Source: Bathynomus jamesi (lineage: Eukaryota; Arthropoda; Malacostraca; Isopoda; Cirolanidae). Taken from it: DNA of 64,000 bases. The notes below the pieces were generated by a model. That model searched no databases. It was given only the letters and a program-made list of their open reading frames with translations, and was not told where the DNA came from. Below, piece by piece: positions 11,620-22,900 of the stretch. The DNA lies in assembly GCA_023014485.1 (NCBI GenBank), contig JAJOZX010003217.1, positions 397,501-461,500 of the forward strand. Reading direction: 5' to 3'. Position 1 is the stretch's first letter. Every line of letters begins with the position of its first letter. The translations under genes were made by a program, and so were the position numbers.

Positions 11620-11676
<57 letters not shown>
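11577..11676. repeat. Long (TA)n microsatellite
   Basis: Two TA blocks separated by GAAAATCATC, right after the mariner right end. Confidence 0.95.
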
Positions 11677-11678
<2 letters not shown>

Positions 11679-11780
11679 CTGAATTTCACACCTAAACACG
11701 TGAAATCAATGAATGATGCAAACCCACAAGGAAAAGGAACAATTATTCCAAGGTCATTCGTGTATTTATTTTTCCTTTTC
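11677..11780. repeat. Microsatellite-associated repeat module, copy 1
   Basis: Contains GAATTTCAC..AAACACGTGAAAT and GATGCAAACCCACA. Related copies lie at 16130-16195 and, in reverse, at 45606-45700. All three abut a (TA)n tract. An AAGGAAAAGGAA / TTCCTTTTCCTT inverted pair lies inside (about 11730-11783). Confidence 0.75.
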
Positions 11781-11844
11781 CTTGTGGATTTTCTATCACA
11801 TATATACTGTATTCATATACCTTTCCTTTCAACCTTTCAAATGT

Positions 11845-12130
11845 TGCGTGCGATGATTCCTCATTTCACGAAGGTCAAGCTTATCGCCCTTCCTCTCGAG
11901 TTGGCCTGGTGAAGTAGTGAGTTGGTTTCTTGTACTCTCCACCTCACATAGCCAGGTACGCCAGGCTCATCGGGGATTGTTCTGAGTCAGAGACTAATCT
12001 TCTTTTGAAGATGTCCACTGCAACACCACTCGTGTTCCTTAGGTCTTTGGGCAGCTGATTAAAGTTTTGGTCCTCTCACAACAAAACTACTTTCTTTCAG
12101 GGTTAAGGATGTTCCCTCTCTAGCCTTATA
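11845..12130 (-). pseudogene. LINE C-terminal fragment carrying the empty hAT target
   Basis: The minus strand resembles the C-terminal tail of the LINE at 27.9-34.1 kb (LKENSF.V, LPKDLRNT, FKRRL, IPDEPGVPGYVRW segments) with small indels. It contains CTTTCAGGGTTAAGGATG (about 12096-12113) without insertion. That is the exact place where the sister copy holds the 3.3-kb hAT. The fragment ends at the foldback mariner inserted at 12133. Confidence 0.85.
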
Positions 12131-12132
12131 TA

Positions 12133-12786
12133 CAAGGTGTACATAAAGTCAGGATCTATTTTTGTGAAGCACTTGGAAATTATATGGAATTCAATCATAA
12201 AATGATAAAGTGGTAACATTTATTAAATAATTAAGAGTAGGATTCGACGTGACGCCCATCAGTATCCCTGCACAGCTCAAATCGTTCCGCAGCATTTCTA
12301 AACACATTCTGGAGCATTTGCGGGGTTATGTTATCTGCAGCAGTTCGTATACGTGTACGTAAGTTTTCAAGACTCGTAATCTTCGTCTGATAGACGTGCG
12401 ACTCGATAAAGCCCCATGCAAAGAAATCTAAAGGGGTTAAATCTGGTCATCTCGCTTCACAAGTCTGTTGCTTCCGTGTCCGATCCAGCGATTTGGAAAA
12501 CGTCCATTTAGATAATCCTGAACAATTTTGGCATAGTGACAAGGAGCACCATCATGTTGATAGACGACGGGGATAGGATTGTTAGTACCGTCGTCTATCA
12601 ACATGATGGTGCTCCTTGTCACTACGCCAAAATTGTTCAGGATTATCTAAATGGACGTTTTCCAAATTGCTGGATCGGACGCGGAAGCAACAGACCTTGG
12701 CCAGCGAGATCACCAGATTTATGATTGAATTCCATATAATTTCCAAGTGCTTCACAAAAATAGATCCTGACTTTATGTACACCCTG
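12133..12786. mobile_element. Foldback mariner copy 2, loop inverted, right arm deleted
   Basis: The same palindromic element as at 7067-7954. TA flanks are at 12131-12132 and 12787-12788. The left arm 12133-12570 is complete. The 17-nt loop (12571-12587) is the reverse complement of the loop in copy 1. The right arm 12588-12786 has lost about 240 bp at 12720, where AGATTT joins ATGATTGAATTCC, with short homology at the junction. The arms encode the same transposase half with QHDGAPCH and WIGRGSNR. The element sits between an antisense LINE piece on its left and a sense LINE piece on its right. Confidence 0.92.
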
Positions 12787-12796
12787 TATATATATA

Positions 12797-13310
12797 TAGA
12801 AGAAACGCAGAGACATTTCACAGCCAAGATTGATGGCTGCAAAGAACTCAACTACTGGGAAAGACTACGTAAACTAAATCTGTACTCCCTGGAAAGAAGA
12901 AGAGAGAGGTACACCATAATCTACATATGGAAAATGATCGAAAAACTGGTACCGAACCTCAAACTAAACCCCATCACCATCCAAACAACGCTGGAAAATA
13001 GGAAAGGCAGAATGTGTAGTGTTCCCAAATTAAAGGCCCGACAAGGGACTTCCTCAACTCTGAAGGAAAATAGCTTGGTTGTCAGGGGGCCAAGAATTTT
13101 CAACCAGCTTCCAAAGGACCTCAGAAACTTTACAGGGGTCAAAGTTGAAGTCTTCAAGAGAAGACTAGATGCTTGGCTCAGGACGGTACCTGATGAGCCG
13201 GGTGTACCTGGATATGTACGGTGGAGAGCGCAAGAGAGCAACTCACTTCTCCACCAAGCCAGGACTAGAGGCGGGGCCAACAGCTTGACCTCCGTGTGAA
13301 GAGAGACCAA
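12797..13310 (+). pseudogene. LINE reverse transcriptase C-terminal domain, open fragment
   Basis: Encodes the post-RT C-terminal domain of a CR1/Jockey-like LINE: ETQRHFTAKIDGCKELNYWE, YSLERRRERYTIIYIWKM, NRKGRMCSVPKLKARQGTSS, NQLPKDLRN, VFKRRLDAWLRTVPDEPG and VPGYVRWRAQESNSLL. The frame is open to a stop near 13299. The 5' side is truncated at the (TA)n that adjoins the foldback mariner. Close relatives lie at 43838-44590 and 27930-34150 on the other strand. Confidence 0.88.
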
Positions 13311-13345
13311 CGCACGAAACAACATAAGGTTCATAAGGTAAGGTG

Positions 13346-13503
13346 TATATATATATATATATATTACATATATATATATATACACAGTATATATATATGA
13401 TACACACAGACCGTGCATGGAACAAGGAACTCTTCTGGGTAAATTAAATCCACTATAGTTCGAGTAATGGTAAATGACAAACACTATAGTTGTTTCTTTT
13501 TCA

Positions 13504-13575
<72 letters not shown>

Positions 13576-13580
13576 ATTAC
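13346..13580. repeat. (TA)n tracts enclosing a repeat module
   Basis: TA runs at about 13346-13400 and 13505-13573 enclose 13402-13505. That segment begins ACACAGACCGTGCATGGAAC and ends CTTTTTCATGAT, and equals the outer about 105 bp of the palindrome arms at 44690-45165. Confidence 0.9.
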
Positions 13581-13609
13581 ATGTCATATACTATTCATTA
13601 CATTCACTG

Positions 13610-13856
13610 ACTGGATGTATGATAAAGGAATGCGGGACAGGAGACTACACACTGATGAAACATGGTTCAATTTCGAACATACCTTATGGATGTGCTCCAC
13701 TTGGAACGAGAGTAAACAGAGTCGTTTCTTCACACAAGGGACGAAATATGAGTGTCATAACTGCCAGGGATAAAGATGTAGGTTTAATGTATTCTAAAAC
13801 AATGTTTGGTTGCGTGACCAAGGAAGTGTTTTTTAATTATTTGCTCAATTTATGTA
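13610..13856 (+). pseudogene. Tc1-like DDE_3 transposase fragment
   Basis: Residues from GCAPLGTRVNRVVSSHKGRN through KTMFGCVTKEVFFNYLLNLC fit the region between the first and second catalytic aspartates of Tc1/IS630-like transposases (G-x-A-P-x-G-x-R then RGRNMSVI and a VTxEVF block). The piece stops where the DD37E element starts at 13857, so that insertion may have split it. Confidence 0.6.
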
Positions 13857-15224
13857 AGGGGTTCCAAAAAACTTTAGCCCCCCATTTGCAGCTTACATGT
13901 TTACTTATATCGAAATAGTTTTTAGTGATTATAAAAATATATAAAATTCTTTATTTATTGAAGGTATTAAAGTTACTCTAGCTGATAAAGTGATAATATA
14001 ATGGCTTCTCAATTAATTGGTGATTCGGAGAGGCAACGTGTGATAGATCGCATACGAGCAATAACATTTCGGGAAGCTCGTGATGCTGGAGCCACCTTTA
14101 TAACACGTTCATGGGTTGCCAAAAAGTTGCGAAGAAGTGAGGACTTCGTCAAAAGAAATTGGAATAAAACTTTGGATGAATGTGAAATGGATACAACCAA
14201 ATCTGGGCGCCCAAATTTGCCACTCTCTCAGGAAACAAAGGACATCATTGAAAGCGGTACGCGTAAGCGGAAAAACAGCTGTGCTAAACTTTCTAGAGAG
14301 ATCGAATTGTTGAGAGGAAAGATCGTTAGTGGTGAGATCATTCGACTGTACCGTCATAGGCAAGGTTTAAAGCCTTGGCATGAACTTCCAAAGCCAAGAA
14401 AACTCAACTTAACATCGATGACAGAATATGGTTTGCCCATTATCTTGAAGATTGGGATGTGGATGATTTCATGCATTTAGCTGTCTCCGATGAATTTTTT
14501 GTTTACGTAACACGTCGGCCTAACTACCAAAATGATCGAGTGTGGGCCACAACACCAGATGAAATCGATGACAATGAACATTATCGCGAATTATTAAAAA
14601 GTCCAGACTGTGTTGGTGTGTTTGTTTTGTTCACTGCAAAGAAGCCCATGTGGGTGCTGAAGCCAAATGGTCAGAGTTGGGATGGACAGTATTTTCGTGA
14701 TATTATTCTATCCCAGCATGTCATTCCTTTTCTAAGAAACCCAAACAATGTTATGGATGTCGATCAGGTCACACTTCTGCACGATAAGGCCCCATGCTTT
14801 AAGGCATTAGCCACTCAACAGTTGTTGCGGAACAATGAGATCGATTTCTTTGGAAATGAAGAATGGCCAGGAAATTCTCCTGACCTGAACGTCTGTGAAC
14901 ACATTGGATCAGTTATAAAGGACAAGGTTGAATGTCTCTTGTTTCAAGAACCTGCAGCAAATCGATTTTCGAAGGATGCAATGACGCAACACATTGAAAC
15001 TGTTTTAGCAAATTTGCGTAACGATCAAGATCTATTCACGTCACTTTTGGCAAGCTACCCAAAGCGAATTCAGGCTGTTTTGGAAGCCAATGGCGGGAAC
15101 ACCAAGTTTTAATTGTTTCTCATTAAATGCAGGATTAAATTCTCTATTGTAAGGTATGTTTAGTTTTACTCTACCTCTATGGTTTAGGCCATGGGCGGGG
15201 GGTCTAAGTTTTTTTGGAGCCCCG
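13857..15224 (+). mobile_element. Tc1/mariner element, DD37E type
   Basis: A 1368-bp element with ends AGGGGTTCCAAAAAACTTTA and, inverted, CGGGGCTCCAAAAAAACTTA. Both sides are flanked by TA (13855-13856, 15225-15226). It encodes one transposase on the plus strand, split by a single frameshift. The size and organisation are those of a complete autonomous element. Confidence 0.9.
14001..15112 (+). pseudogene. DD37E transposase, one frameshift
   Basis: Cut-and-paste DDE transposase. The N-terminal part (14001 to about 14410) has an HTH-like segment FITRSWVAKKLRRSEDFVKR. After a one-base shift near 14405-14415 the frame continues through FAHYLEDWDVDDF and the first aspartate in LAVSDEFFVY. The second aspartate is in LLHDKAPCF and the glutamate in NSPDLNVCEHIG. 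Thirty-seven residues separate them, as in the ITmD37E group described from mosquitoes. The ATG at 14001 is the natural start. Only one lesion is visible, so this copy is young. Confidence 0.9.
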
Positions 15225-15226
15225 TA

Positions 15227-16083
15227 TAGTGTAGCGTTAGGAGGAGAACGAGCGTATCTCATTATATATAATGACGCAATACATAATGGATTGAGTCGTT
15301 GATCAGCTCACCAATCCCATAATGTATTTACCTCCTCTATTCTCCATTCCTCAATCCTATTGATAATTGTTTCTCAGTTCATAAAATGAGAGCTAAGAAT
15401 CAGATCGCCGGTCTCCAGAAAGGCATCGAAAACGTGGAAGAAGCGAAAAATCGTGGAATGAGAATAGAATAACCTTTATTAATTAATGAGCTCCCTCGAA
15501 TGGAGGGAAAGGCTATTTTGGAGAGACAAGTTAATGATAATCAACAGATTATCGATAATCAGTTGGTTCAAAATTGTTATACAAATCCTGAAGCTTACTT
15601 AAAGATGAAACTAAATATGGAAATGTTGACTCGAAACTGAACCAGTCTTTTCTTGCGTCCGTAAAGGTTTTTGCAACGTTTGCTTCTATTTAAGTTCAAA
15701 TTAAGTTTGATAACTACTGTAAATATATTAAAATGCTGAACATTTTTGCTTCACTTACTGATATGCGTAGGCAAATGCTGAAGTAATATGAAAATTGTCG
15801 AATATGCGCGACAGTTTGTCGAAATTAGGTGAGTAAAGCCTAAAACAAATGTCAAAAGCCGAAACCTCTTGCAAAAAATGTCTAATATTAATGACATTGC
15901 CGAAATGTAAATAATTGATGTCGAATTGCGTTACATTGGTGAATTTGATTGTAGTTGTCGTAAAAACAATGATCTATGTCGAATTTAAATGAGTATTGTC
16001 GATTTAGACATTGAAATTTCGCTTGGAAAAGAAAAATGTAGAAAATAAGTTCAAAACTTTTCGAAATTTATCCAAATTTAATA

Positions 16084-16085
<2 letters not shown>
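15227..16085. other. No recognisable gene; AT-rich
   Basis: Short reading frames only. The string TGTCGAA recurs several times (15790-16010) without a regular period. Confidence 0.45.
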
Positions 16086-16127
<42 letters not shown>

Positions 16128-16229
16128 ATATGCGATGAATTTCACAATTAAACATGTGAAATGAATGAATTATGCAAACCCACATCATGTGTAAAAAAGG
16201 GGTCACTGTGTATATATATATATAATATA
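16086..16229. repeat. (TA)n tracts and repeat module copy 2
   Basis: TA tracts at 16086-16132 and 16211-16228 enclose GAATTTCACAATTAAACATG and GAAATGAATGAAT, a relative of the module at 11677-11780. Confidence 0.85.
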
Positions 16230-16467
16230 CAGGGTGATCCAAACGTCACTGTGCACCTACCGTAGACGATGAGTATTTTCAGAGAGTCCCTGTACATTAA
16301 TACAAATACATTTCTCATACTTACTTAAGTTACAACAAATGTAGGAAATGGCCCCCACGTGCTTGTAGACACGCATCTACACGTCTTATCTTGTTTGCAA
16401 AGACACGCGACAATTCAATTGGAGGGATGTTCGTCTACGGTAGGTGCACAGTGACTTTTGGCTCACC

Positions 16468-16470
<3 letters not shown>
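16230..16470. mobile_element. Tc1/mariner MITE
   Basis: A 241-bp deletion derivative with inverted ends of about 40 bp: CAGGGTGATCCAAACGTCAC.. on the left, and the complement of GTGACTTTTGGCTCACCCTT on the right. The flanks are TA inside a TA tract. The interior minus strand still reads RVFANKIRRVDACLQARGGH, the C-terminal tail of a transposase. Confidence 0.85.

Positions 16471-16503
<33 letters not shown>
16471..16503. repeat. (TA)n microsatellite
   Basis: TA run abutting the right end of the MITE. Confidence 0.9.
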
Positions 16504-16506
<3 letters not shown>

Positions 16507-16619
16507 GATAATATCAAATTTTGGAAATTTGTTAAAATCAAACGGGTGTCAAAAGTGTCCTCCCTCCGACAATCGATGGAGTGTCGGGGGAGGATGAAAT
16601 TGCAAAGCTGTGAAAAAAC

Positions 16620-18185
16620 TACTACTCTAACATTCTTAACAGTGTGAGTAGGGATAATCTTAAGATAGATTGTAGCGAAATGCCTGTGGGAGGGACAAGG
16701 GAAAATATTTTTATATCAGTTCCTGAAGTAAAGAGGTTAATTAAAGAGTTAAAGACTGGTTCTGCGTCAGGGATAGATGACCTATCGAATGAGCCCTTAA
16801 AATATGCCAATGACGTAGTATGTCTGCATATATCATTGCTCTTATCAACCATGCTCGCTCATAGCCATGTCCCTGCAGAGTTCGTGACGGTATATATCTT
16901 GTCCATGGTCAAAATTAAGTATGGAGACATTCTGTCCAGCAATAATTACAGGCCTATTGCTGTCGCTTCCTGCTTCTCGAAACTACTAGAAAAACTCTTG
17001 TTACGCCGACTAAATGATTTCCTATGGACATCTCCTAATCAGTTTGGCTTTAAAAGGTCCCACTTAATTGACCTGTGTATCTAAATACATTGACAGTAAT
17101 TCAACTATTTACAGCTGTTTCCTAGATATAAGTAAGGCATATGATAGAGTGAACCACAACATTTTACTTAAAAAACTAGAAGACAGGAAGGTTTCCATGT
17201 ACATATTAAATTTATTGAAATTTTGGTATTCCCACCAATCTTTTACCGTTAGGTGGGGCAATGTACTATCCGAATGTTTTGGCTCCTCTTGCGGGGTGAC
17301 ACAAGGCTCCTTGCACTCCCCTATGTTGTTTAATGTGTATATTGACGAATTAATTGCTTCACTTAATGAAGCAACAGTGGGATGTTGTAGAGATAACACA
17401 AGGATATATAACTTAATTTATTCCGATGATATGGTGTTAATAAGTCCCTCTGTTAAAGGACTGGATCGGCTACTAAAAGTCTGCGAAGTGTATTCGCAGA
17501 AACATGATATTCTTTTTAATGTTACAAAAACTAAGGTTTACAATTTCATCCTGAACGTTATAATCAGCCAGTTGACATTAGGTTTAAAGTGAATGGTGAA
17601 GTAATTGAGGAAGTACAAGAGTTTAAGTATTTGGGTCAAACTATTACCAGCTCCTTGAGTGATGACTCCGATATAAGAAAACAATCTCGAAGCCTTTGTG
17701 CTAAAGCGAATATGGCTATAAGGAACTTTCCGTTCTGTACAAATGAAGCTAAAGACACTCTCTTTCGTACTTTCTGCAGTAATATATACGGACAGCAACT
17801 TTGAGTGAATTATAAAAGAGTTTCTGGCAGAACTCTAAATTTGCTGTACAACAGGTCTTTTAGACTCTTACATAAATTACCTCGAGATATGTTTACTACC
17901 CGCAATGTCCCGAGCTTCCCAGAGGTAACAAGACGTGCTCAATACAGTCTAATGCAAAGAATTAAAAAAACAACCAACCCGATTATCTAAGCTGTCCATG
18001 AGTCCTGCCGTTTATCCTCTAAGCTATGAACTTCTTGCTACGAAAACGTCTGTCTGTAGCTCCACTTAATTTCGACATTACTGTATTATTTCTAATCGTG
18101 TATATTTTTATCCTTAGTATGTGAAATGTCATTGTATTAATAACATTTGTCGTCTGGACTATAGTCTGCCAATAAACATTTTCAT
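16620..18185 (+). pseudogene. LINE reverse transcriptase, family J1, with 3' end
   Basis: Non-LTR reverse transcriptase in three frames. Fingers and palm segments are ELKTGSASGIDDLSNEPLKY, NNYRPIAVASCFSKLLEKLL, SCFLDISKAYDRVNHN (motif A), CGVTQGSLHSPMLFNVYID (motif B) and LIYSDDMVLIS. The last is the catalytic box, with a serine where alanine is usual (YADD). The C-terminal part reads FKYLGQTITSS and LNLLYNRSFRLLHKLP. An AATAAA signal at 18171-18176 marks the likely 3' end. Frameshifts lie near 17065 and 17590, and a stop near 17803. Two more copies of this family lie at 27385-27630 (+) and 58376-59510 (-). Confidence 0.87.
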
Positions 18186-18189
18186 TTTC

Positions 18190-18202
18190 ATATACATATA
18201 TA

Positions 18203-18233
<31 letters not shown>

Positions 18234-18463
18234 CACATATATATACACAGTATATATTGAATGATGATAACGAAGATAATGTCTGATGATGTCTGTCCGC
18301 TTATATACACCTCTAAACGGCTACGGGTAATCTCCACCAACTTTAGTATACGCATTAAGGGAGCCTCGGGGAAGGTTTTAGTAACACACCTGCCCCTCCC
18401 AGTTCCTCCAGCTGGGTTGTGTTACCGGTTGCTTTTGCTGCGCAAGACCCAGCAAACATTCTA

Positions 18464-18517
<54 letters not shown>

Positions 18518-18535
18518 ATGTGTGTGTGTGTTCGC
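18190..18535. repeat. (TA)n and (TG)n microsatellites with unique spacer
   Basis: TA-rich tracts at 18190-18255 and a compound (TA)n(TG)n at 18468-18531. The DNA between them shows no recognisable gene. Confidence 0.9.
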
Positions 18536-18770
18536 CCGCAAAGTACAATAATGCTAACATTCGTTTTGACATCTTCATTAAACATTCAAAAATCGTTCTT
18601 TGAAAGCATCAAAAGACAAACCCTCTACAAAAAATGGATCCAGTTTGGAATCTCTAAAATTAACATTCCATGGTCTTTTCGAGTTGAGGAACAACAGCGA
18701 ATGTTTTTTTCTTCCTACTGTATTTAGTGATGAAAAGGTAATTTCCTTAAAAAATTTCATCATTTAATTC

Positions 18771-18971
18771 GGTGCTGGTTAAGTGTGCGGTCTACCTAGC
18801 TTTTAGTTAGCCTTATAAGGCTAACTAATGAAACTATCACGACTTAACCTAACCAATCGTCAAGGGCGTACAGTTGACCTAACGACTGGTTAGGTTAAGT
18901 CGTGATATTTTCGTTAGTTAGCCTTATAAGGCTAACTAAAAGCTAGGTAGACCGCACACTTAACCAGCACC
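18771..18971. mobile_element. Foldback MITE with TTAGG-rich core and 9-bp target duplication
   Basis: A 201-bp palindromic unit. The outer arm GGTGCTGGTTAAGTGTGCGG is followed by CTAGCTTTTAGTTAGCC and TTATAAGGCTAACTAA, then a core with CTTAACCTAACCAATCGTCA and ACAGTTGACCTAAC, then the complement. It is flanked by ATTTAATTC on both sides (18762-18770 and 18972-18980), a 9-bp target duplication such as Mutator-like elements make. No coding capacity. Confidence 0.85.
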
Positions 18972-19087
18972 ATTTAATTCTTTGTACTAAGAAACAATGT
19001 AATTTTAAGGAAATTTCTTTGTAAGAAAGAATTTCTTATGTTATGAAATTGCGCATTTGACAACCGTTCTCTGACAGTTAAGACAAG

Positions 19088-19125
<38 letters not shown>

Positions 19126-19215
19126 TATTCCTGAGGATGTCATTAGACGAAAGCGCTTGAGCACCCCTTTGTGTTTCTTTTTCCTTCGTGGTTTTATTCA
19201 TCATATATATATATA
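19088..19215. repeat. (TA)n tracts flanking a short segment
   Basis: TA runs at about 19090-19124 and 19203-19220 enclose GGATGTCATTAGACGAAAGC and following bases. No gene is seen. Confidence 0.85.
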
Positions 19216-19221
19216 TATATG

Positions 19222-19580
19222 TTGTCCCCCAAAATGTGGCCACCTTTTTCACCGTGTGAACAAAACTACAATTGCAAGGATAATGAAATGAAACGGAAAT
19301 CATATTAAATCCTTTATATTGTTGTTCTTAAAATGAGGGGAAGTTTATTTTAATCGGATAAGTAGTCTTTTTACAAATTCAACTTGGAAAAATTACTGTT
19401 AAAATATAAAGTTGACAAGGAGGGTAAGTAGAGACTTAGCTGAACATTTAAGAAGCTTACAATGACCATAAAAAATTGAATAGAACATTAATCCAGCGAG
19501 TGTTCAATGTGTCCTCCATTATCATCAATGGCCAAGGGTAACTTTGTGAGCCACTGCACACTGTTGAGATTTTTTTTTTT
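19222..19580 (-). pseudogene. Tc1/mariner C-terminal relic
   Basis: The left edge CCCCCAAAATGTGGCCACC resembles a mariner end. On the minus strand near 19500-19575, WLTKLPLAIDDNGGHIEHSL is the usual NGGHIEH C-terminus of these transposases. No catalytic motif remains. Confidence 0.55.
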
Positions 19581-19892
19581 TAAATTGGCAGACATTTTTG
19601 TTTTTAAGATGTTCTCAGCGCTTAAAAGTGATTTTCAACAAATTGATTTAGGCTAATTAATTAATGCAACTGATATAAGTATATGAAAAGAATTAGCAAA
19701 ATAGATAAAACCTATCTTAGAGAAGTTAAAAATGATTAATTATATAAAATAAACAACAATTAAGATAAAATAATTTACAAAATTAACAATCCATTAAATT
19801 CTTCATCATTTGTGACTTCTTAGGCCTCACTTTCTTCATACATCACCAAAGGATCACTCCTGCATAGCAAATAATGAAGTATATCATCTTTC
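19581..19892. other. No recognisable gene
   Basis: AT-rich. On the minus strand about 19830-19890 a short open piece (HYLLCRSDPLVMYEE) appears to continue the frame seen right of the RTE at 23142-23247 (ETRNRFVKGSRLSHAWKTS). The RTE may therefore have inserted into a reading frame of unknown identity. Confidence 0.4.
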
Positions 19893-19907
19893 ATATTGTC
19901 TCTGAGT

Positions 19908-22900
19908 AATTTTCAGTAGTCCGAAAAATGCGTTCTGAAGTAAGGCATATCTTTTTTGTATGAATAACAAGAAACCTTGAAAAGAAATTTACAATAATAA
20001 CGTACAATCCTAAGACCCAACCCGAGGGTAAGGCAAGCCAGCCTTGTTCTCGGCCGGTCCCAAGTCCGGATAAATGGGGAGGGTTGGCGTCAGAAAAGGC
20101 ATCCGGCCATAAAAACCCAGCCAAAACCACAATGGTGAGTCTTCAACACGAAAATGCGATGACGGCTAGGGCGTACCCCGTAGGCGACGTACAGAGACCT
20201 CGCCCGACCTCTGTGGTGAGGCGAGGGCTACCGCACCAAGAGCGGGTGCGGCTAACGAAGCGAGCTCGGGTGGACCTGAGAATTGCGACGCTGAATGTTG
20301 GAAGCATGACTGGCAGAGGAAGAGAGATTGTGGAGTTGATGAAGAAGAGGAGAGTTGGGGTGTTGTGTGTACAAGAAACACGCTGGAAGGGGAACAAAGC
20401 AAGAGAACTCAGTGAGGGATATAAATTGTTCTACAGTGGGGCGTCGGTTGAGGGAAGGAATGGTGTGGGTATTGTATTGGCGAAGGAATTGAAGGATAGC
20501 ATAGTGGAAGTAAAGCGAAGAGGAGATAGACTGGTGACTTTGAGAATGAATTATGGGAAACATGTACTCAATATAATCAGTGCATATGCACCCCAAAGTG
20601 AATGTCCGGACGACGTTAAGGAAGCATTCTGGAGGTTATTGGAGGAAGAAATGGAGAGTATTGCGGAGGACGAAAGAGTGGTGTTGGGCGGGGATATGAA
20701 TGGACACGTTGGTGATCATAACGATGGAGTGGTCAGAGTGCACGGTGGTCATGGCTATGGAGAGGCAAACGTGGACGGTGAGAGAGTGTTGGATATGGCT
20801 GTATCGTTTGATCTAGCGATTGTAAATACGTTTTTCAGAAAGAGGGAGGAACATGTTATTACGTACAAGAGTGGAGGCAGAACATCGCAAATTGATTTCA
20901 TACTGTATAGAAGGGCGCAATTGGCCGAGGTGAGGGACTGCAAAGTTATTCCAGGAGACGATGTGACGCCACAACACCGGTTGGTAGTCATGGATGTGAT
21001 GTTGAAAAGAGGAAGAAAGACCCGAGGAACAACAGTGAGGAGAATTAGGTGGTACAAACTGAGAGAGGAGGGGAAGAAACGGGAATTTAGAGAGAGAGTG
21101 TTGAGTGAAATCCATGTTGATGAACAGAATGTACAGGATTGGTGGGTACATAATGCGAATGTCATGAGAACGGCAGGTAGAGACATATTGGGGGAAACAT
21201 CAGGTAAAGTGTAGGAAGATAAGGAAGGATGGTGGTGGAGTGATGAGATCCAAAGAGCACTACGAAGTAAGAGAGAAACTAAGAAGTTATGGGAAGAATC
21301 GAGGAGTGAAGAGTGTAAGGTGGTATATAAAGAAGCAAAGAAACAGGCAAAGAGAGCAGTGGCGAGAGCAAAGGCGGAGGCATATCGGCAGATGTATGGG
21401 GATTTAGAGGATCGTGAAGGACAAAAGAAGATATACAGATTGGCTAAGAGCAGAAATAGAGCGACAAAAGACTTTACACAGGTAAAACAAATTAAGGGAA
21501 GGGAGGGGGCGGTGCTGCAAAGAGATGAAGAGATAAAGGATAGATGGAAGGAATATTTTGAGGAATTATTAAATAAAGAAAACCCAAGATCTTTCTATGA
21601 GGATGGATTACCAAATGTAGCTATGACAGAACAAGTGGGGAGGATGGAAGTGAGTCGTGCTCTGAATAGGATGAAAAATAACAAAGCGACTGGCCCAGAC
21701 GAGATACCAGCCGAGGCATGGAAGGCACTGGGAGATGAGGGGGTGGATCTGGTGTGGGATCTAATGCAGAAGTTGTTTGACCAGGAGGTGATTCCGGATG
21801 AGTGGCGGACCAGCATCATAGTGCCTATATTCAAAGAGAAGGGAGATGTACAAGATTGCACGAATTATAGAGGGATCAAGATAATATCACATACAATGAA
21901 GATATGGGAGCGATTAGTGGAGAGTAGGTTGAGAGACGAAGCGGAAGTGTCAGTGGAACAGTTTGGATTTATGCCGGGAAGGAGAACGACAGATGCAGTT
22001 TTTGCATTGAAACAGTTGGCAGAGAGGTACAAAGAGGGGCAGAAGGCGTTGCACATGGTTTTTATTGACTTGGAGAAGGCATATGATAGGATACCACGGC
22101 AGGAAGTTTGGAGATGCTTAAGGGAAAAGATGGTACCGGAGAAGTATGTTAAACTGATCAAGGGGATGTACAGGGGAGTAACAACTAAGGTGAGGAGTAG
22201 CGTGGGTGTGTCAGAGAGCTTTGAGGTGGAAGTTGGTCTGCACCAAGGATCAGCTTTGAGCCCCTTCCTTTTCAATGTGGTATTCGATGTGTTGACGGAC
22301 AGGATTAGAGGGGAGGCGCCGTGGTGCATGATGTATGCAGACGATGTTGTGCTGAGTGGGGAGACGAAAGAGGAGGTGGAGCAGCAGTTGGAAAATTGGA
22401 GAGAGGCGTTGGAAAGTAGGGGGATGAGAATTAGCCGAAAGAAGACCGAATATATGAGATGTGATGTGCAGCAGGACCAAGGAGGGGAAGTGACATTGAG
22501 TGGAGAGCGTGTTAAGACGGTGGAGTATTTTAAATACTTGGGGTCAACAGTGGATGCAGAGGGGGGAGCAGAGAGAGAGATAAACTGTAGAATACAGTCG
22601 GGGTGGAAGAACTGGAGAGACGTATCAGGGGTGCTCTGTGATAAGAGGGTCCCAGTGAAACTGAAGGGAAAGGTATTCAAAACAGTGGTGAGGCCGGCAA
22701 TGTTGTATGGAATGGAGACTGTGCCAATGAAGAAGAGCAATGAAAGAAAAATCGATGTGGCTCAAATGAAGATGTTGAGATGGATGTGTGGAGTGACGAG
22801 GAGGGATAGGGTCAGAAATTAGCATATAAGAGGAACAGTGAAGGTGGCGGAAGCATCTAAGAAGGTGCAGGAGGCCAGGCTGAGGTGGTATGGACACGTC

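Noticed and set aside
12921..13484. Long minus-strand open frame opposite the LINE fragment
   Set aside because: It is the antisense shadow of the well-supported plus-strand LINE C-terminal domain and runs into TA repeats.
21865..22740. 291-aa minus-strand frame within the RTE
   Set aside because: Antisense of the RTE reverse transcriptase; composition is typical of a shadow frame, with no domain.
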